Source: Holothuria scabra (lineage: Eukaryota > Echinodermata > Holothuroidea > Aspidochirotida > Holothuriidae). Taken from it: a stretch of 64,000 nucleotides of DNA. The notes beneath the pieces were generated by a model. It worked only from the letters and a program-made list of their open reading frames with translations, had not been told where the DNA came from and did not search any database. This document shows positions 11,960-24,700 of this stretch, piece after piece. The stretch is from positions 10,251,922 to 10,315,921 of the forward strand of contig CM074185.1 of assembly GCA_037179385.1 (NCBI GenBank), given 5' to 3'. Numbering within the stretch: position 1 is the first letter of the stretch; each line of letters opens with the position of its first letter. The position numbers and the translations under genes were made by a program.

Positions 11960-12254
11960 TTAAAGGCCCTGTTCTCTCACCCCAAACAGTACCAATTCTC
12001 CTAACCAAGCCCCTCCCACAATTGTCTGAAATTCATCCTCATCCAGACACAATCTCAGTTTATTGCTTCAGGGTGGGTATAGAAAAACTCTATATACTAA
12101 TCAAAACACTCTCAGTACCGTTCATGCTTTGTAATATAAGCTTTGGCACTCTGCATTGTTTGAATTAACTGTCAATCAAAGAGCTGAGCCAATTGAGAAT
12201 TTCGGTACCTGGGTTCCAAAACTGTAGTTTGGGGTGAGAGGTTTGGCCCTTTAA
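11960..12254 (+). mobile_element. TTAA-flanked MITE with terminal inverted repeats
   Basis: Both ends carry TTAA. Inside, the left end AGGCCCTGTTCTCTCACCCC is matched by the reverse complement of the right end, AGGGCCAAACCTCTCACCCC. This gives imperfect terminal inverted repeats of about 24 bp and a 295-bp unit. TTAA target duplication is characteristic of piggyBac-type transposition, so this is probably a non-autonomous derivative. Open frames across it on both strands (11773-12168, 11796-12008) look incidental. Copies at 8920 and, inverted, 41863. Confidence 0.75.
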
Positions 12255-14594
12255 GGATAATGATAACAACATATACATGCTTTTGTAGACTTTCAGACGT
12301 CTTGCATCAGACCAAACATAGTCGTCATCAATCAAGGCACTTTTGGCACATTTTCCTATTATTTCAGCATTTCAAAGCTCAACCTCAATGAGAAAAACAC
12401 ATTTGTTCAAATGACTTAAGAATGTAAAATTCATGACAGGAACATTTATTTTTATACACGTTGTTGGTTAACCAAGATGATTGATTGGGTTAATGGACTA
12501 TTGTCGCCCTATATTTTCCTCTAAATCCATATAAATCATTATTTATGAGATCAATACAGAATGGTCACTCTGGTAAGTAGTGAACTGGGATACAACTTTC
12601 AGCAGTTTTAAACTTAGCTAGGTACATTTCCCTTCCATTCTTAGTTGGTATTTAACGTTTAATTTATAAAGGCATCCCTTGACCACATCCACATCAGAAG
12701 TAAGCACGTAGTAGTACTATCACCAAAACCAAGTTAGCGCACATTACTTACTTTGATGAATCCGATAAGAAATTCTTAGCGTTAGGACAAAATATGTACA
12801 ATAGGATTTTGGAAACGACATATTAGGGTACAATGGTAATTCTTTCCACTATCTATCTATATGTATGCTTCTGTGCCAAGATGGCAACTAGATGTCAATG
12901 CACTTCGTATTATTTCTAGTTATTTCTTTATTTTTGCTTAATTCCTTTTCAAGAAGGCAATAACCACTGGGTCCTGTTCAATAAATATAATTTGCAGAGT
13001 TACTGATTTTTATTGTATTAGGCACAGTTCAATAAGCTTCACCCCTGTTTCCTCTGCTTGAGGTCATAATAGTGGCAATACTAGGCGAAACCAAGTTCAT
13101 GTCTTCTAGAAAATTTCATTCAGTGGATTAAAAGAGATATAATTCACAGGGTAACCGTTACCAATTTTGAGGATACATCCTAAAGTACAGTCATTTTTTC
13201 ATTGTATTCAAAACTTCCCTTTCAAGACGGCGGTCTGATGTTTATTTATTTAATTTAAGAAAAGAACAGGACAAAAAGTTCAAATTTGACCAACAGTAAA
13301 ACATTTTAATTGTGCTTTTAACTTTCAGTTGTCTAGGCTGGTAGGTTAAATTTGAAATAATCGGTTTCAGTAAATACACTACACCGAAGACTTTAAAAAC
13401 GGAATCTACTCCCATTTTGCTTGGTGCTCAGCAAAATCAATGGAGTAGGAAAAACACGCCAGTGAGTCACAAGTGGAAAAAAGGCGTGACCGGGTTGACT
13501 TGAACCAACTGGTTGGAAACGGTTGTAAAACTCTTACTTACTAACTTACAAACTATATCATTATAAATCACCATTTTGAATTTAAAATAAAAGACTTCTC
13601 TCAATAAAAGTTGCAATGACAGCTTCAATCTTTTTGTTTTTTTTAAGAAGCAGAACATTTCATTAGGGTACAAATTCGAAATACGTAAAACTATTTTTGT
13701 GTGTTTCATTTTGTCTCGTTAGGTGTGGTGAATTGGAAGTAGTCGGTTTCAATAACTTCGCTGTTTCATGTTAAGTCTCCGTTTTGAATTTAAAATGTAA
13801 TGCTTCTTTAAATAAAACCCTGCAATGTTAGATTCAATCTTTCTTTCACCATATGTGACCAATTTTAGTAACAAGAGGGCAATCCACGGAGTTGCATATC
13901 TCATCGCTTACATGTGCGCAAGTTGGTTACAGAACTTGAACTATTTGTGTGCTAGATTTTTATCTGTGCTGTTTTTATGCTACAGTAGAATATCATTGAC
14001 AAAAATTACCATACTAAAGCTGCATGCCACAATCCTTTGAAATTCCTGTTTGAAGTCCATTTGGGAAGCGATTTTTTTTCTTTCCAAGGGACGGAGGTTT
14101 TTCTTTTTTTCGTAAGATAGCGAGGGGAAAGAATATGGCACAGACCAATCAAGTTCTTGGTACTATAGGGGCACCCTTTATTCAAAAACAAAAAACATCA
14201 TTTTGATATTTAAATTCTGACATTTCGAATTATGCAAGAACTGGAGAAGGGCTACCCAATCTTTGAAACGGTTGCCCTTTTAATCCAGTAGGCCTATCTA
14301 AGATTTTGGAACAAATTTATTTTTAAGATGTTGGTATCCCCTTGCAACACTCTAAAGAAAACTAGCTTGACTGTTACACTTAACTGATACGGATATGGAC
14401 GCAACGATTAAAAAAGTAAGACGCTTTCGGGGACGCTTCAGACAAGTTCGTAATTGTTATTATTCAGGCACTAGCTGTATGAGCGTATTCTCAATTTTGA
14501 CGCGGCGGCAAACTTCACGTGTGCCTCGGAGCTGATATGCGCATCAAGTGCGTCTCAATTAAAAACCTGGGCGTGTGCGCCATGTTGAACGCGT
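12255..14594. other. Unassigned region with one SINE tail
   Basis: AT-rich sequence with no recognised exon. Apart from the SINE 3' fragment at 13457-13550, I see only short homopolymer runs. Continuation exons of the 5' half-gene would be expected here if it were intact. No YWTD-type segment was recognised on the + strand. Confidence 0.45.
13457..13550 (+). mobile_element. tRNA-derived SINE, 3' fragment
   Basis: GCCAGTGAGTCACAAGTGGA, then GTGACCGGGTTGACTTGAAC and CAACTGG, then TAAAACTC and an ACTTACTAACTTAC tail. This matches the 3' half of the - strand SINE at 25985-26240 in the same order, including the ACTA-type tail. The tRNA-like head is missing, so it is 5' truncated. Confidence 0.65.
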
Positions 14595-14868
14595 GGCGTT
14601 AGAAGATTTCCGGCCAACGCACAAACCTTTTCGGCGTACTGGCCTGTGGCGAATCCTAGCCCGTGGCAAGGAAATTGTCACGTACGTTTTTTTGGCGATG
14701 CTTCAAACCGCCAAGTTTTCAGGGCACTAAGATAGGTAGGCCCTACGCCTAACCTAATTTTAGTCACCCACAGTTTCATATCTTGGGTTATTCCTTGCCA
14801 GGGCTAGGATTCGCCACAAGCCAGTACGCAGAAAAGATTAATGGGTCGGCCGAAAATCTTCTAAAGTA
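14595..14868. repeat. Large fold-back (inverted repeat arms of about 78 bp)
   Basis: The left arm (14595-14672) runs GTTAGAAGATTTCCGGCC to AATCCTAGCCCGTGGCAAGG. The right arm (14788-14868) is its near-exact reverse complement: TTCCTTGCCAGGGCTAGGAT to CGAAAATCTTCTAAAG. The spacer is about 115 bp. GC content is higher than the surroundings. It could be a fold-back transposon end pair; flanking duplications are not evident. Confidence 0.75.
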
Positions 14869-15735
14869 AGTTCCTCGGTAACTGTTCTTTGGGTACACCT
14901 TGACATAAAGTGAATGATTTCCCTACTAAATTATGTCCATAAATACCGACATACAACGTTTTGAATTCCCAATTACAGGCCAGGCTCAGCCCATTTGAAA
15001 TTCGAACTAATGCGAAAAAACGTATGTGAACGCGTCTCAAAAATGGTGACGTCATTGGATGCACGGTTAGCAACACTGTACCAGAGAGCTCAAAATCATC
15101 GAATTATGTGCATGGTAACGCGTGTTAGCGCATACATAATTGCAAACACCGGTGCTACAATAGCAGTGAGCGCGGTCACTGACATTGTGAATTGTGCATT
15201 GCACGGTTACTGCTTAGTATTCGCAATAGCATCTTCACCAAACAGCTCATACAGTAAAGGCGCGCTCGTAGTGGGGATACGCTTGTTGTGGTCCGTCCAT
15301 ACATGTTCATAGTTGTTCTTTATAGCGCCCGAACCGCGTCTTTCTTGCACAAAAACAGAACTATTTTTACCCGCGCGCGTATGCACGCGAACATTTTGGC
15401 CAATGATTTGCTCCGAATCCCTACCATGGTCCGCGCCTTTCGCTCTGTATGTTGGACTCTTTATTGTGATGCAATCGTTTTCATGGGGTTGCTATGATAA
15501 GATAACTTTACCGAGCGTTACATTAGTCTCATCTGGACGGGCACCGTAGGGCGGGGTTTGTGCCGCCAATTGAGTCATACAAGGCAGGTGAGCTGTTGCG
15601 ACATTTTTCGAAATTGAATTTCGAACGCAGTTTTCCTTCGAATATCAATTGCACGGGTTTTTAATGGGGTGTGAGATGATATTTGTTCAATTCTGTATCA
15701 AATCTTGCAATACACAAAAGTTTTTTATGGCTGTG
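14869..15735. other. CpG-richer unassigned segment
   Basis: Richer in CG dinucleotides (CGCG, GACGTC, GCGCGC) than the neighbouring DNA, with overlapping open frames of 60-105 codons on both strands that resemble no family. It could be a regulatory region or a GC-rich mobile element fragment. There is no evidence for either. Confidence 0.3.
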
Positions 15736-15739
15736 CCAT

Positions 15740-16520
15740 GCCCTCTTTAACCTTTGACAATCTTTAAGGTGAACTATGTCCTTGTGTGCCATGACAACCA
15801 CACATATCGGTACAACTTATCATGCCTAGGCTATTACACTTAAACTTTCAGACTTGTGGGATGCTTCCGTTAAAAGTTAAAGTGAATACAAAAAAGTATT
15901 TGACCCCCCTGTCACGTGACCTTTGACCTTGGTTGCCATGGAAACTACATATTTTGGTAGAACTAGTCTACCCAATTATACTTGTGAAGTTTCATGTAAC
16001 ATGAGGGTTTTCTTTTGAAGTTTTAGTACAAAATAGTAAAGAAAAGTGTTATTTTGCAAAATGTGACCTTTGACCTCTGATCTTTCCCCTTTACTTCCGA
16101 GGGTCTGGGAGACATAAGTTCCCACCCTGGGGTACCCACCTACCAATTTTGAAAAGAATCGGTCCAGCCCACTAGGAGGAGTTTAAAAGACAAAAACGTT
16201 GTTTTACGAACAAATTATCACTTGAAAATTTTTTGTTCCATTCTACCACTTGACCTTTGACCTCTGCTGCTATGGCAACCACATATTTTGGTAGGCCTAG
16301 ATGCAATCATCATTTGTGTGAAGTTTCGTGTCAGGAGGACTTTTACTTTTGGAAATATAGCAGAAAATGTCGATTTTACTAAATTTGACATTTGACCCGT
16401 CACCTTTGACCTTCACTTCCGTTTGTGTATTAAAATGCAATTGTTCCACCTAAGGTACCATCCTACCAAGTTTGAAGAAAATCGGCCCAGCCGTTTACAC
16501 GATATTAGGAAAACAAAATT
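15740..16520 (+). repeat. Block of about five diverged TGACCTTTGACC repeats ending in (CA)n
   Basis: Units contain TGACCTTTGACC, then TTGCCATGG(A/C)AAC-ACATATTTTGGTAG, then AAGTTTCATGT or AAGTTTCGTGT, then a TACCAA(G/T)TTTGAA-AATCGG-CCAGCC segment. Units begin near 15760, 15910, 16060, 16245 and 16390. The block runs into (AC)n at 16523-16542 and an ACACGGACAGG segment. No coding frame. Confidence 0.65.
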
Positions 16521-16522
16521 GG

Positions 16523-16542
16523 ACACACACACACACACACAC
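16523..16542 (+). repeat. (AC)n microsatellite
   Basis: Ten AC units followed by degenerate CACACC and ACACAC runs to about 16572. Confidence 0.85.
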
Positions 16543-16572
16543 CTACACCTACCAACACACACAAACACACGG

Positions 16573-19500
16573 ACAGGTTTTGACCCCTCTCTCAGCCCCG
16601 GACCTTCAGTCACCCCGGGGTATCTCACCATGGGTTAGACCTCGAGACTAGTTACCTGGGAAAATTTACCGTTACCATGGTAACCATTGCGATTTTTGCT
16701 GGCATTTCCATATATAGCCCAATAGGCAAAGTGACTACAATATCTCATCCTCCTCACGGAGCGATGAGATAATAATGACTGATATGGGAGATTGAAAGTT
16801 TTCAGCCACTCTTGGACGTTGCTTTGGGCCTAAGAATCCCATTTGTGGTTACAGACGAACAAACAGAAGGAAATACGGAGAAGTACTTAATTTACCAAAA
16901 GAAAGGTGTTAATTTTTCTTGTGGTTCCCCAAAATACTTTTTGTACAATAGATAGTGGTCTACATTAGGAGAAATGCAGTACTCAGCACAATTCATAGAT
17001 CCCAATTTGTTCGCTAAATTAATGTTAGCTTGATGGTAATTTATCCATATAAATATCCAGAAGTGATCTAAAAAAACGAGTCTCCTTGATGCCTTGAAGT
17101 TCCTATTCAATTTGAAATTATATTGATCAATTTTAACATTAATCTCATTTAACCTTCAAATAATTGTCTCAGCTATTGTTACTGTAGTGTTAAACTTTGG
17201 AACAGTGGGGCTTTTATCCAACTAGTTTTACATTAGAAGAGTAATCTAAAACCTTGATCTAATTTTGGCATCAAAACGTGTTGTTCTGAAGCTCAATCCA
17301 TTGTAGAGACCTGAAAGTTACAAGTAGGTCAGATGCGATAAAAATTTGTGTCTCGGGCCTACTTTTAAGTTCAAATTTATTTTTACGTTAGTTGCCTTCT
17401 TTTGTAGTTATTGTTATCATTTAAACTCTTGACTTGGCATGACATAATTATAAGATAGGATATAACTTTCCCAAAAAGGTCACATTATTATTTTTTGTCA
17501 CATCTTGGTATAATAAATAATTTAAACTTAAAGGTCTTTAAGGTTCTTACAATCTGCCTTAGTAAAACGTTGTGAAAGTGACCCTTAAGAGAATCACATT
17601 AAAATAAGTAAATGTAACACACAGTTACAACATTCAAATTCACACTTTAAACTTATTATTGACACTTAATATCCAATGAATAAATATGAAAAGGTATAAA
17701 TCTTATGACCGAACGTGAAAAGAGGTATCAAAAGTGGAAATCATGAGATATCGACTATTAACTACCTTTCTTGGTTATTTCAATGGCATGGAAGCCGTAT
17801 GTTAAACATCAGTAGGTCCTTTACGCATTTGTAGAAATATAATTATTGCTCTCATCAAACAAATGACTTCAATTGTAATTGAGCAAGTTGAATCAACTCG
17901 ATTATGTTTTTTTTATGTTCAAATTACATGATGTAACGTAAAATGAATCTCATTCCGTTCCCCATTCTCCTAATCATCGTAAAAATTTTTTCCCTACTTC
18001 AACCAGCAATACAACAGAAACTTATACTCATGTTATGATTAAATCTAAATACAAAATACTGAAATAATTACATATGCATGTATATTGTAAACCTACATGT
18101 GTAATTAGTGACATGAAACTCCAGTTAACTACGTTTACAGTTATAGTAATGGGATAAAAAGAAATATATCAGCAGTATTTGTTAAAAGATGACTTTGGAA
18201 GACACAGAAAAAATACATCATATTATAACTTTTACCTTAAAGTTTTAACTGAAAATAAACATCAAAATTAAAACAACAACTACCCTTGACTCCATACTTG
18301 CTACACAAAAGGGTTAAGACGCCATGTGAAGTAAACCAATGTTACTACCCATACTTGCTGTCAAAGCAAATATACAAATGTTACGTCTTTATTATAGTTT
18401 TGATGATACTTCACGGTTGACAATACATTCCTGGGTTCATATAAGATGTATCAAGCTGATTGCATTTTTGAAAACAAGACATAAAACGACAGATCAGATT
18501 TTAACATCATGTAATGAGCACATGGGAAAGATTTTACAAAATGTTCCTTTCTACACATAATATTTCAATAGAGTAAAACCCACTATCAGGATGACATTGT
18601 TTTTAGTGGACGATTTCGATTTTCTGAATTGAGTTAATTAGCTAACTTCCACGTGTCGACATCTGCCTATTGTAGAAATAATATAATCCTAATAAATAGT
18701 AATAACAGAACTTTTCTTTACAGAAGGTTCTCTAGTTTATAAGAAGATTTTCCCTCTTTGCATTCATCCTTTCTACGTATAGCTGTTTGGGACCACAACA
18801 CTTCCATCCAAGATTAATTTGAACTTTTCCGTCTTCCCTAAAAGTTAATCTTTCTTAAAATTGGTAAAATGCGGTGATGCAACTATTAAAGCCAACATTT
18901 TTACATTTATTGCTGTTACCAAAAGTAAAACGTTTACGATTTTGAAATACTAACTGGAGTCTCATCATAATACATAATAATTAATGAAGCCTGAATATTG
19001 AAAAGTTCAGTATATCGATGTAGTGTTTTCATATTTAAAATGAATTTCCAAGATTGGAATCTAAATTACCTTTATTTTCATATTCAATGCCTGGTTTACA
19101 TTGTATCTTTTTCTGGCTGTTTTTGCCCTTTTCTCAGGGCTTACACACATGTAAAGAATGACGAAACATCCACTCCAAAAATTCACCCGCCAGTGTTTCT
19201 CGAAGTGGAAGTGCTGATCAATTACATTTTAATTTCTTCTTTAGTGTGAACACATTGTTTGCACAATATCTGTACTATGCCTACCGTACGAACGTACGCG
19301 TGTTAATTGTATAACCTGGCGAGGCGTGCACGTGTACATAGTTATTCTCAAACGACAATGCACATTTCCCTCGAACCATGAGGTACTTCCTCCTACTTCA
19401 ATTTGTTTAAATCGATTAGTCGTTATATCGATTAGTCGGTTTGTTAAATGGGGTTTTACGGCTCCGTTTCTATCCAAAAAGTTAAGCCGGGCTTTCTTTT

Positions 19501-20361
19501 CCTACTTCGTTGGCTATTCTGAGCCCAAAGCACAAGTGCTGTATTCGGAGCGTCATAATAATAGGCCTACTTGGCACTCATCAAGTGCTAGCCTAGGCTA
19601 GCACTGTTGTGTGGAATGTGCATTTACTTTCACAAGGAGCTTGACGACATGCAGCTAGCCTATGAGCCTAGGCCTCTCCTTCTCCTGTGGTCTCACTACT
19701 CCAAAGAGTAGTGTTCTAGAGCGTCAAGTGCACACCCTCAAAGAAGTAGTCCCTTTAGCTCTGGTTTTGACCAAATTTTGTCAAGATAACCTGCCAGCTG
19801 GGTGATAAAAGTCCATGAATATGAAAGAGTACTTGCTAGAGTGTGGATGTTGAAAATTTGGGTAAGATTGATGGTGATTTTGAATTTTTAAAAAAATTGC
19901 TGTCAAATGGCGGAGATTTTCCGTTTTTGTGAAGAGGCTAGGGGTGGATGTATCCTACAAAAACTTTAAGTCCTTCTAGCTCAAAATCTAAACGGTCATG
20001 CTATGGAAATTGTGTAGTGCCATGATTGGCAAACTTGTCAGCTTTCAAGTGATGGGTGTTTTGAAATAGCTGTGAACTTTGACAAGGCTGCAGTGGCCTC
20101 GAAAGGGAGCTAATTTAGTGTTTAAGTCAATGGGGAAATTATTGGAGGTGTGAGACCCTATGTCACTTCCTGACATTGACATATGAAATGCAGAATTCCC
20201 TTTTGTTTTTCCAGTCAGTTAGTTTTACTTGAGTGATGTTTATAGAGAGGAATGCCCTTATGCCGGGACCATCTGTGTAGTCACTACCTTGATACACGCA
20301 CTAAACTAAATGGAAATTATGGATCGGTGTGGGGGTCGGGGTTATTGTTCCTAACATTCTG
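16573..20361. other. Unassigned region
   Basis: No exon, RNA gene or autonomous element recognised. A small hairpin (TATCTCATC / GATGAGATA, 16738-16770) and a likely SINE tail fragment at 19425-19500 are the only structures I can point to. The rest is AT-rich with scattered short open frames. Confidence 0.45.
19425..19500 (-). mobile_element. Probable 3' fragment of the tRNA-derived SINE
   Basis: On the + strand it reads TTTGTTAAATGGGGTTTTAC, then GGCTCC and AAGCCGGGCTTTCTTTTCC. This parallels TTAGATGGAGTTTTACGGCC and CGAGCCGGCCACGGCCCC in the inverted SINE at 25985. Similarity is partial. Confidence 0.4.
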
Positions 20362-21707
20362 TGGCACCCTTATAAAAAAAAAAACCACATAATTCCCACA
20401 TAAATCCTGTAGAAAAATGAAAACTTCCTATAGGAATTTGAAATTTCCTACAGGAAGTTACAACTTCCTACAGGAATTATGTGGGATAATATTCAGCCTG
20501 TGCGAGTTTCCCACATCAAAAAGTTGAATTCCCACATGAGAATTGAAATTCCCACATGGAAAGTTGAAGTCCCCATATGGGAAGTGAACTCTTCATGTAG
20601 GAAGTCATCTTTTGGTATGGAGAGTTAAATTCCCCATATGGGAAGGCACAAAATGGCTGTGTGGATTGTGCAGTGAACAGCTTTGAAGGAAGTCTGTTGT
20701 GATTGGCTTATTCAAAGGCTCTGTCACAACAAAGCCCTTTTCAAAGGAGTCTTTGTATGGTACATGCACAGTGATGAGCTGTATAGAAAAGCAAGTAGTG
20801 TACCAGTTTAACATTATGTTGTACACAGCAGTCAGCAGTTAATAGTTAGCAAGCAGTGAGAGTGGATGCACACTGTGCAGTTGTAAATTTGAATGGAGGC
20901 TGTGGACTATGTGCTGAATATTGTTAAGAAAGTGACTAAGTCTGAGTGCTGTTTTGCATGGACTGAGATATTTTTTAGTAAGGTGTTGCCTCAGCAATTG
21001 GACTCTCATATTCAAAACACATGCAGGCAATGGGATGTGCTGTTAGAGGAATCAGTTATTGGTGTGGCATACAAGCTTGGACAGATTTCAAAGAAGTTGC
21101 ATCTAGTGGACTTTTCTTATGGACATTCATCATGATTTTGCACATGCCTTGTCACAAATTATTCTGAAGAAGAAACTGCATTAGAACACATGCAAGTAAT
21201 GTGATGTACTTTTAAAGGAATCAGTAATTGTGTTGCAAACAAACTTGGACGAATTTCAAAGACATTGATTAACTCTCTAACCAGTTGCATCTAGTGAACT
21301 TTTATTTTGCACATGCCTTCACAAAATATTTTGAGGAATAAACAATCGTGTGTCGAGTTTGGCAAGAACTTTATGGTGAACGTTACATTTAAAATAGCCA
21401 TAATACTCTTTTGGACACACTTTAATTTATAGAAACATTATACTGTGACCGTATATACTATTATACTGCACATGTATACAGTAGTATGCCTGCAGAGGAT
21501 GGTGGATGGAAAATAATGATGAAGACCTGAGTACATTGAAAAATCCCCCTTCAAGAAAATGGTAGAATCCGGTATGGGAAGGGATGAACAGCATGTGGGA
21601 TTTATGTGGGAATTAAGGTGGACATTTTTCCCACATGCCCAAACACCCACATAAATCCCACCTGCTGATTCCTGTAGGAATTATGTGGGATTTTTTTATT
21701 AGGGCAC
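20362..21707. mobile_element. 1.35-kb non-autonomous element with inverted ends and CCCACAT-rich termini
   Basis: The left end GGCACCCTTATAAAAAAA, then CCACATAATTCCCACA, mirrors the right end, whose reverse complement is GTGCCCTAATAAAAAAATCC then CACATAATTCCTACA. Terminal regions are packed with short palindromic CCCACATGGGAA and TTCCTACAGGAA motifs. The interior has a direct duplication of about 165 bp: 20985-21150 resembles 21175-21320, sharing CAAATTTCAAAGA-like and TTGCATCTAGTG blocks. The longest frame (20893-21135) matches nothing I know, so there is no recognisable transposase. Confidence 0.65.
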
Positions 21708-24700
21708 TTTCACTCACAGTACGTTATCATGAGCAGCCAAATTCGGGTGGTCAAGGGTGGTAAATGGTGAATTCCACCAACTGAAATGGGCAGGGGCCAG
21801 TACTGGGACACCGAACGAAAATTTCCCCATTAAAACTGATTAATTCAAAACCATGTCTCGTAATGATACCAATAGGAAGGTACTATATGATGTTAATGAG
21901 TGAGGGGTGTTTCAGGAATAATAACTGGTTGTTTTTTAATTAGGCCTTCAAATTGAAGAAAAAATATCGAAGTTTTAACAGACTGTTGGCAACGTTTTCT
22001 TATTAGCTATCCTGAATGGGGCCCCTTTGGAAAATGTTTGCTCTATAGCAGGGATGAGATCCAAAATGGTGCTATTTGTAAAAATGTCAAAGCATAGTGG
22101 AACACGTATAACGGATTTTTTCCAACTAGGCCTACATCCAGAAGTGCATGGGGGCATGCGCCCCATATGTCACGACCAACGACTACTGTTATGCAGCGCC
22201 TCGATGATGATGACCTTTCCATCATGCCCATGGGGAAAGAGCAGTTTATATATAGCAGGCAGCTGTTACCCTTCTGTACATAGTTGACATGCGCCTTTTG
22301 CTATCACATGGGTCTGCTCAAGATAGTCCCCTATCTCATATTGGTCTCCTGGTCTCATTGACGGTCCTCCTAAAAACTCATCGTGGTTAGCATAATGTGT
22401 GTTCGTTAGGTTTTCGGATAGCCTCAAGTTTAGGAGCTCGGGTAAGGGGCACAATCCCGTGAAAACCTTAGATAAGACCAATGAGATGGGCATCGATGAG
22501 ACGAGGCGGACTCGAGATTTGGCTAAAAATTAGTACTTGCTCGTATCTGGCCCACATGTACATCGGATTTAAGTGCGTAATTCAAATTTCAAAACTTTTG
22601 GAATAAATAAGTACCAATCTACAATATCAAAACGTATTTGTTAAAACCAACTGGCTCAATCAAACTAGCCATTTCCGAGTCTCCAGCAAAGATCGATCCC
22701 ACAATTCAAGGGTCAAGGGCTTTGATATGTACGTGCCTTCAAGACAACCTGTTTAGCTAATTTTGTTCTATATTTTTCCAATTTCTCTTTGCCTCAAACT
22801 GGGATTAAAGGCATGTGTGCAAGTAAAAGGGGTGAAGCATACAACACGAATCACGTGTAGCCATTTCGAGTTGATCACAGTGACAAAATGACAAAGAAAG
22901 TTATCCCACCAAATCAAATTGAATGAACAATGTGAAAAATTCTTTTCAATGCCTACAGCTAAACAGTCCACTGATGGTTCCAAATTTTGAACTTGAATTC
23001 AATGTCTATACTGATACCTATGCCAGTTGTGCCCTAAACAAAAACAAAAACAAAAAAAACAACAGAAATGGTCGATATTTGAGATGTTGTCAGTTGGGCA
23101 GCAGACCTCACATTTGTGACTGTTATTTTTACACCCTATGCACTCGCGGTGAAATGCATAATGGGAGAACGTGCTGTAGCTACCTTACGAAGAGCGAGAA
23201 CGAACACTCCTTAAAAATGGCAATAATTCTTATTCAAAGTGTTACGTAATTGAGTATTTTTGGCATTTGAAGAAAAATAGAAAGTTAAATATTCAAGAGA
23301 AACTCGTTTTAGTAGACAGCGATTGTCAGGGAGTGAACTTTGGCTAGATTCTCCGTCATAAGCTTCATTAGCTTTTCGAGAAAACCGAAGGAGTGAGAGC
23401 TCGCTCAGAAGTTTCAAACTGCACATTTCCCGTCTTCAAGGTGAGAATAGGTGGAAATGTCACTTGAAAGAGAAAGAACAAATGATATTTCCAAAATATG
23501 GTGGTAAAAATGTTATACGGAAGCCCGGTAAACTTGTTCTGCTTATTTATTCATTATACGTTACATGTACATACTTTCACATCACTTTATGTATATGCAC
23601 ACCAAAAGCATAGCACTGGGTTGGATCTTTTATCGCAGTGCTCCAAGCCAGCTACCATCTTGCATTGCGTTTCAAGACTGCTGACTGACTACAAGTGTAC
23701 TGAAAACAGAATCGCAGCAAAAACAAAGCGGGAATAACCGTCTTCAGGAATGTTGGAATACTTTATCAACGAACCTATGTAAGAAAGTATATTACCTGTC
23801 TTACAGTGTGTATTCGGTAATTGTTGGAAAGCTTCAGGATGATTTCAGGACAAAGTTGTGACCACTAGCAGAATGTTAGGAAAGGGTTACCTACAGTCTC
23901 CCGGGAATTATTGGGCCTTTTGGAAAGGTAAACCTTGAAATAAAGTTTAGTACGAATTCAAATTATGTACCCCAGTCATCACGTTAGGCGCTGTCTAGTA
24001 GTTAAGAAGGTCGCTACATGAAAACCCAAGTTGTGACGCCGAAAATCACCATGAGCCAGATGCGGCTCAAGAATTTGTTCTTTTTGGGTTAGGGGTTAAG
24101 AGGGGATTAAAACGGCAGAACGTCATCTTTCTAAATACGAAAATCGGCACTGACGTGGTGAAGATGATGATATATACAGTGTCAACCATATATAATACAT
24201 TCAAGGTACATATCTATATTCATGTCATGAAAAGGAATTTCTATTAGTAAGAATTATATGTATTATGTTATTAAGAGACTACGAGCCGCCGGTCCTTTTC
24301 ATCCAGGTTTATAGGAGAAACACCTGCATAGATGCACATCTGAACAAAGGAACTACCAGTAAAAATGGCTTGTTTATAACTTACATTTGATGATTAGTCC
24401 CCCAAACCCGATTTAACTAACGCAACCATGGATGTCACTTATGGTATTTGTCCTCAAGTTTCAAGTGGGAATCATTAAATAATGTGTCCAATGACATATA
24501 GGTAGACTTCACATTTTCCATTTTTTTTTTTTCAATATGAGTACATATCTGTGTTTTGTAGGTAGGTGCCGACATTCCTACCTTTTTACCAGTTTTTTTT
24601 TTTTTTTTCAAAATGAAGAGTTTGGTGTCACATTGAAGTCTTGTGTTTGTGTTATACTCCCTAATTATGCATGTAGGAGTACCTGATTATGCATGAAAGA

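Noticed and set aside
11773..12168. 131-codon + strand frame after propeller exon 4
   Set aside because: Runs through the TTAA-flanked MITE and has no YWTD-type pattern, so it is not the missing next exon.
14995..15549. Overlapping open frames of up to 105 codons
   Set aside because: No domain, no splice context, and equal openness in several frames; attributed to the CpG-rich composition.
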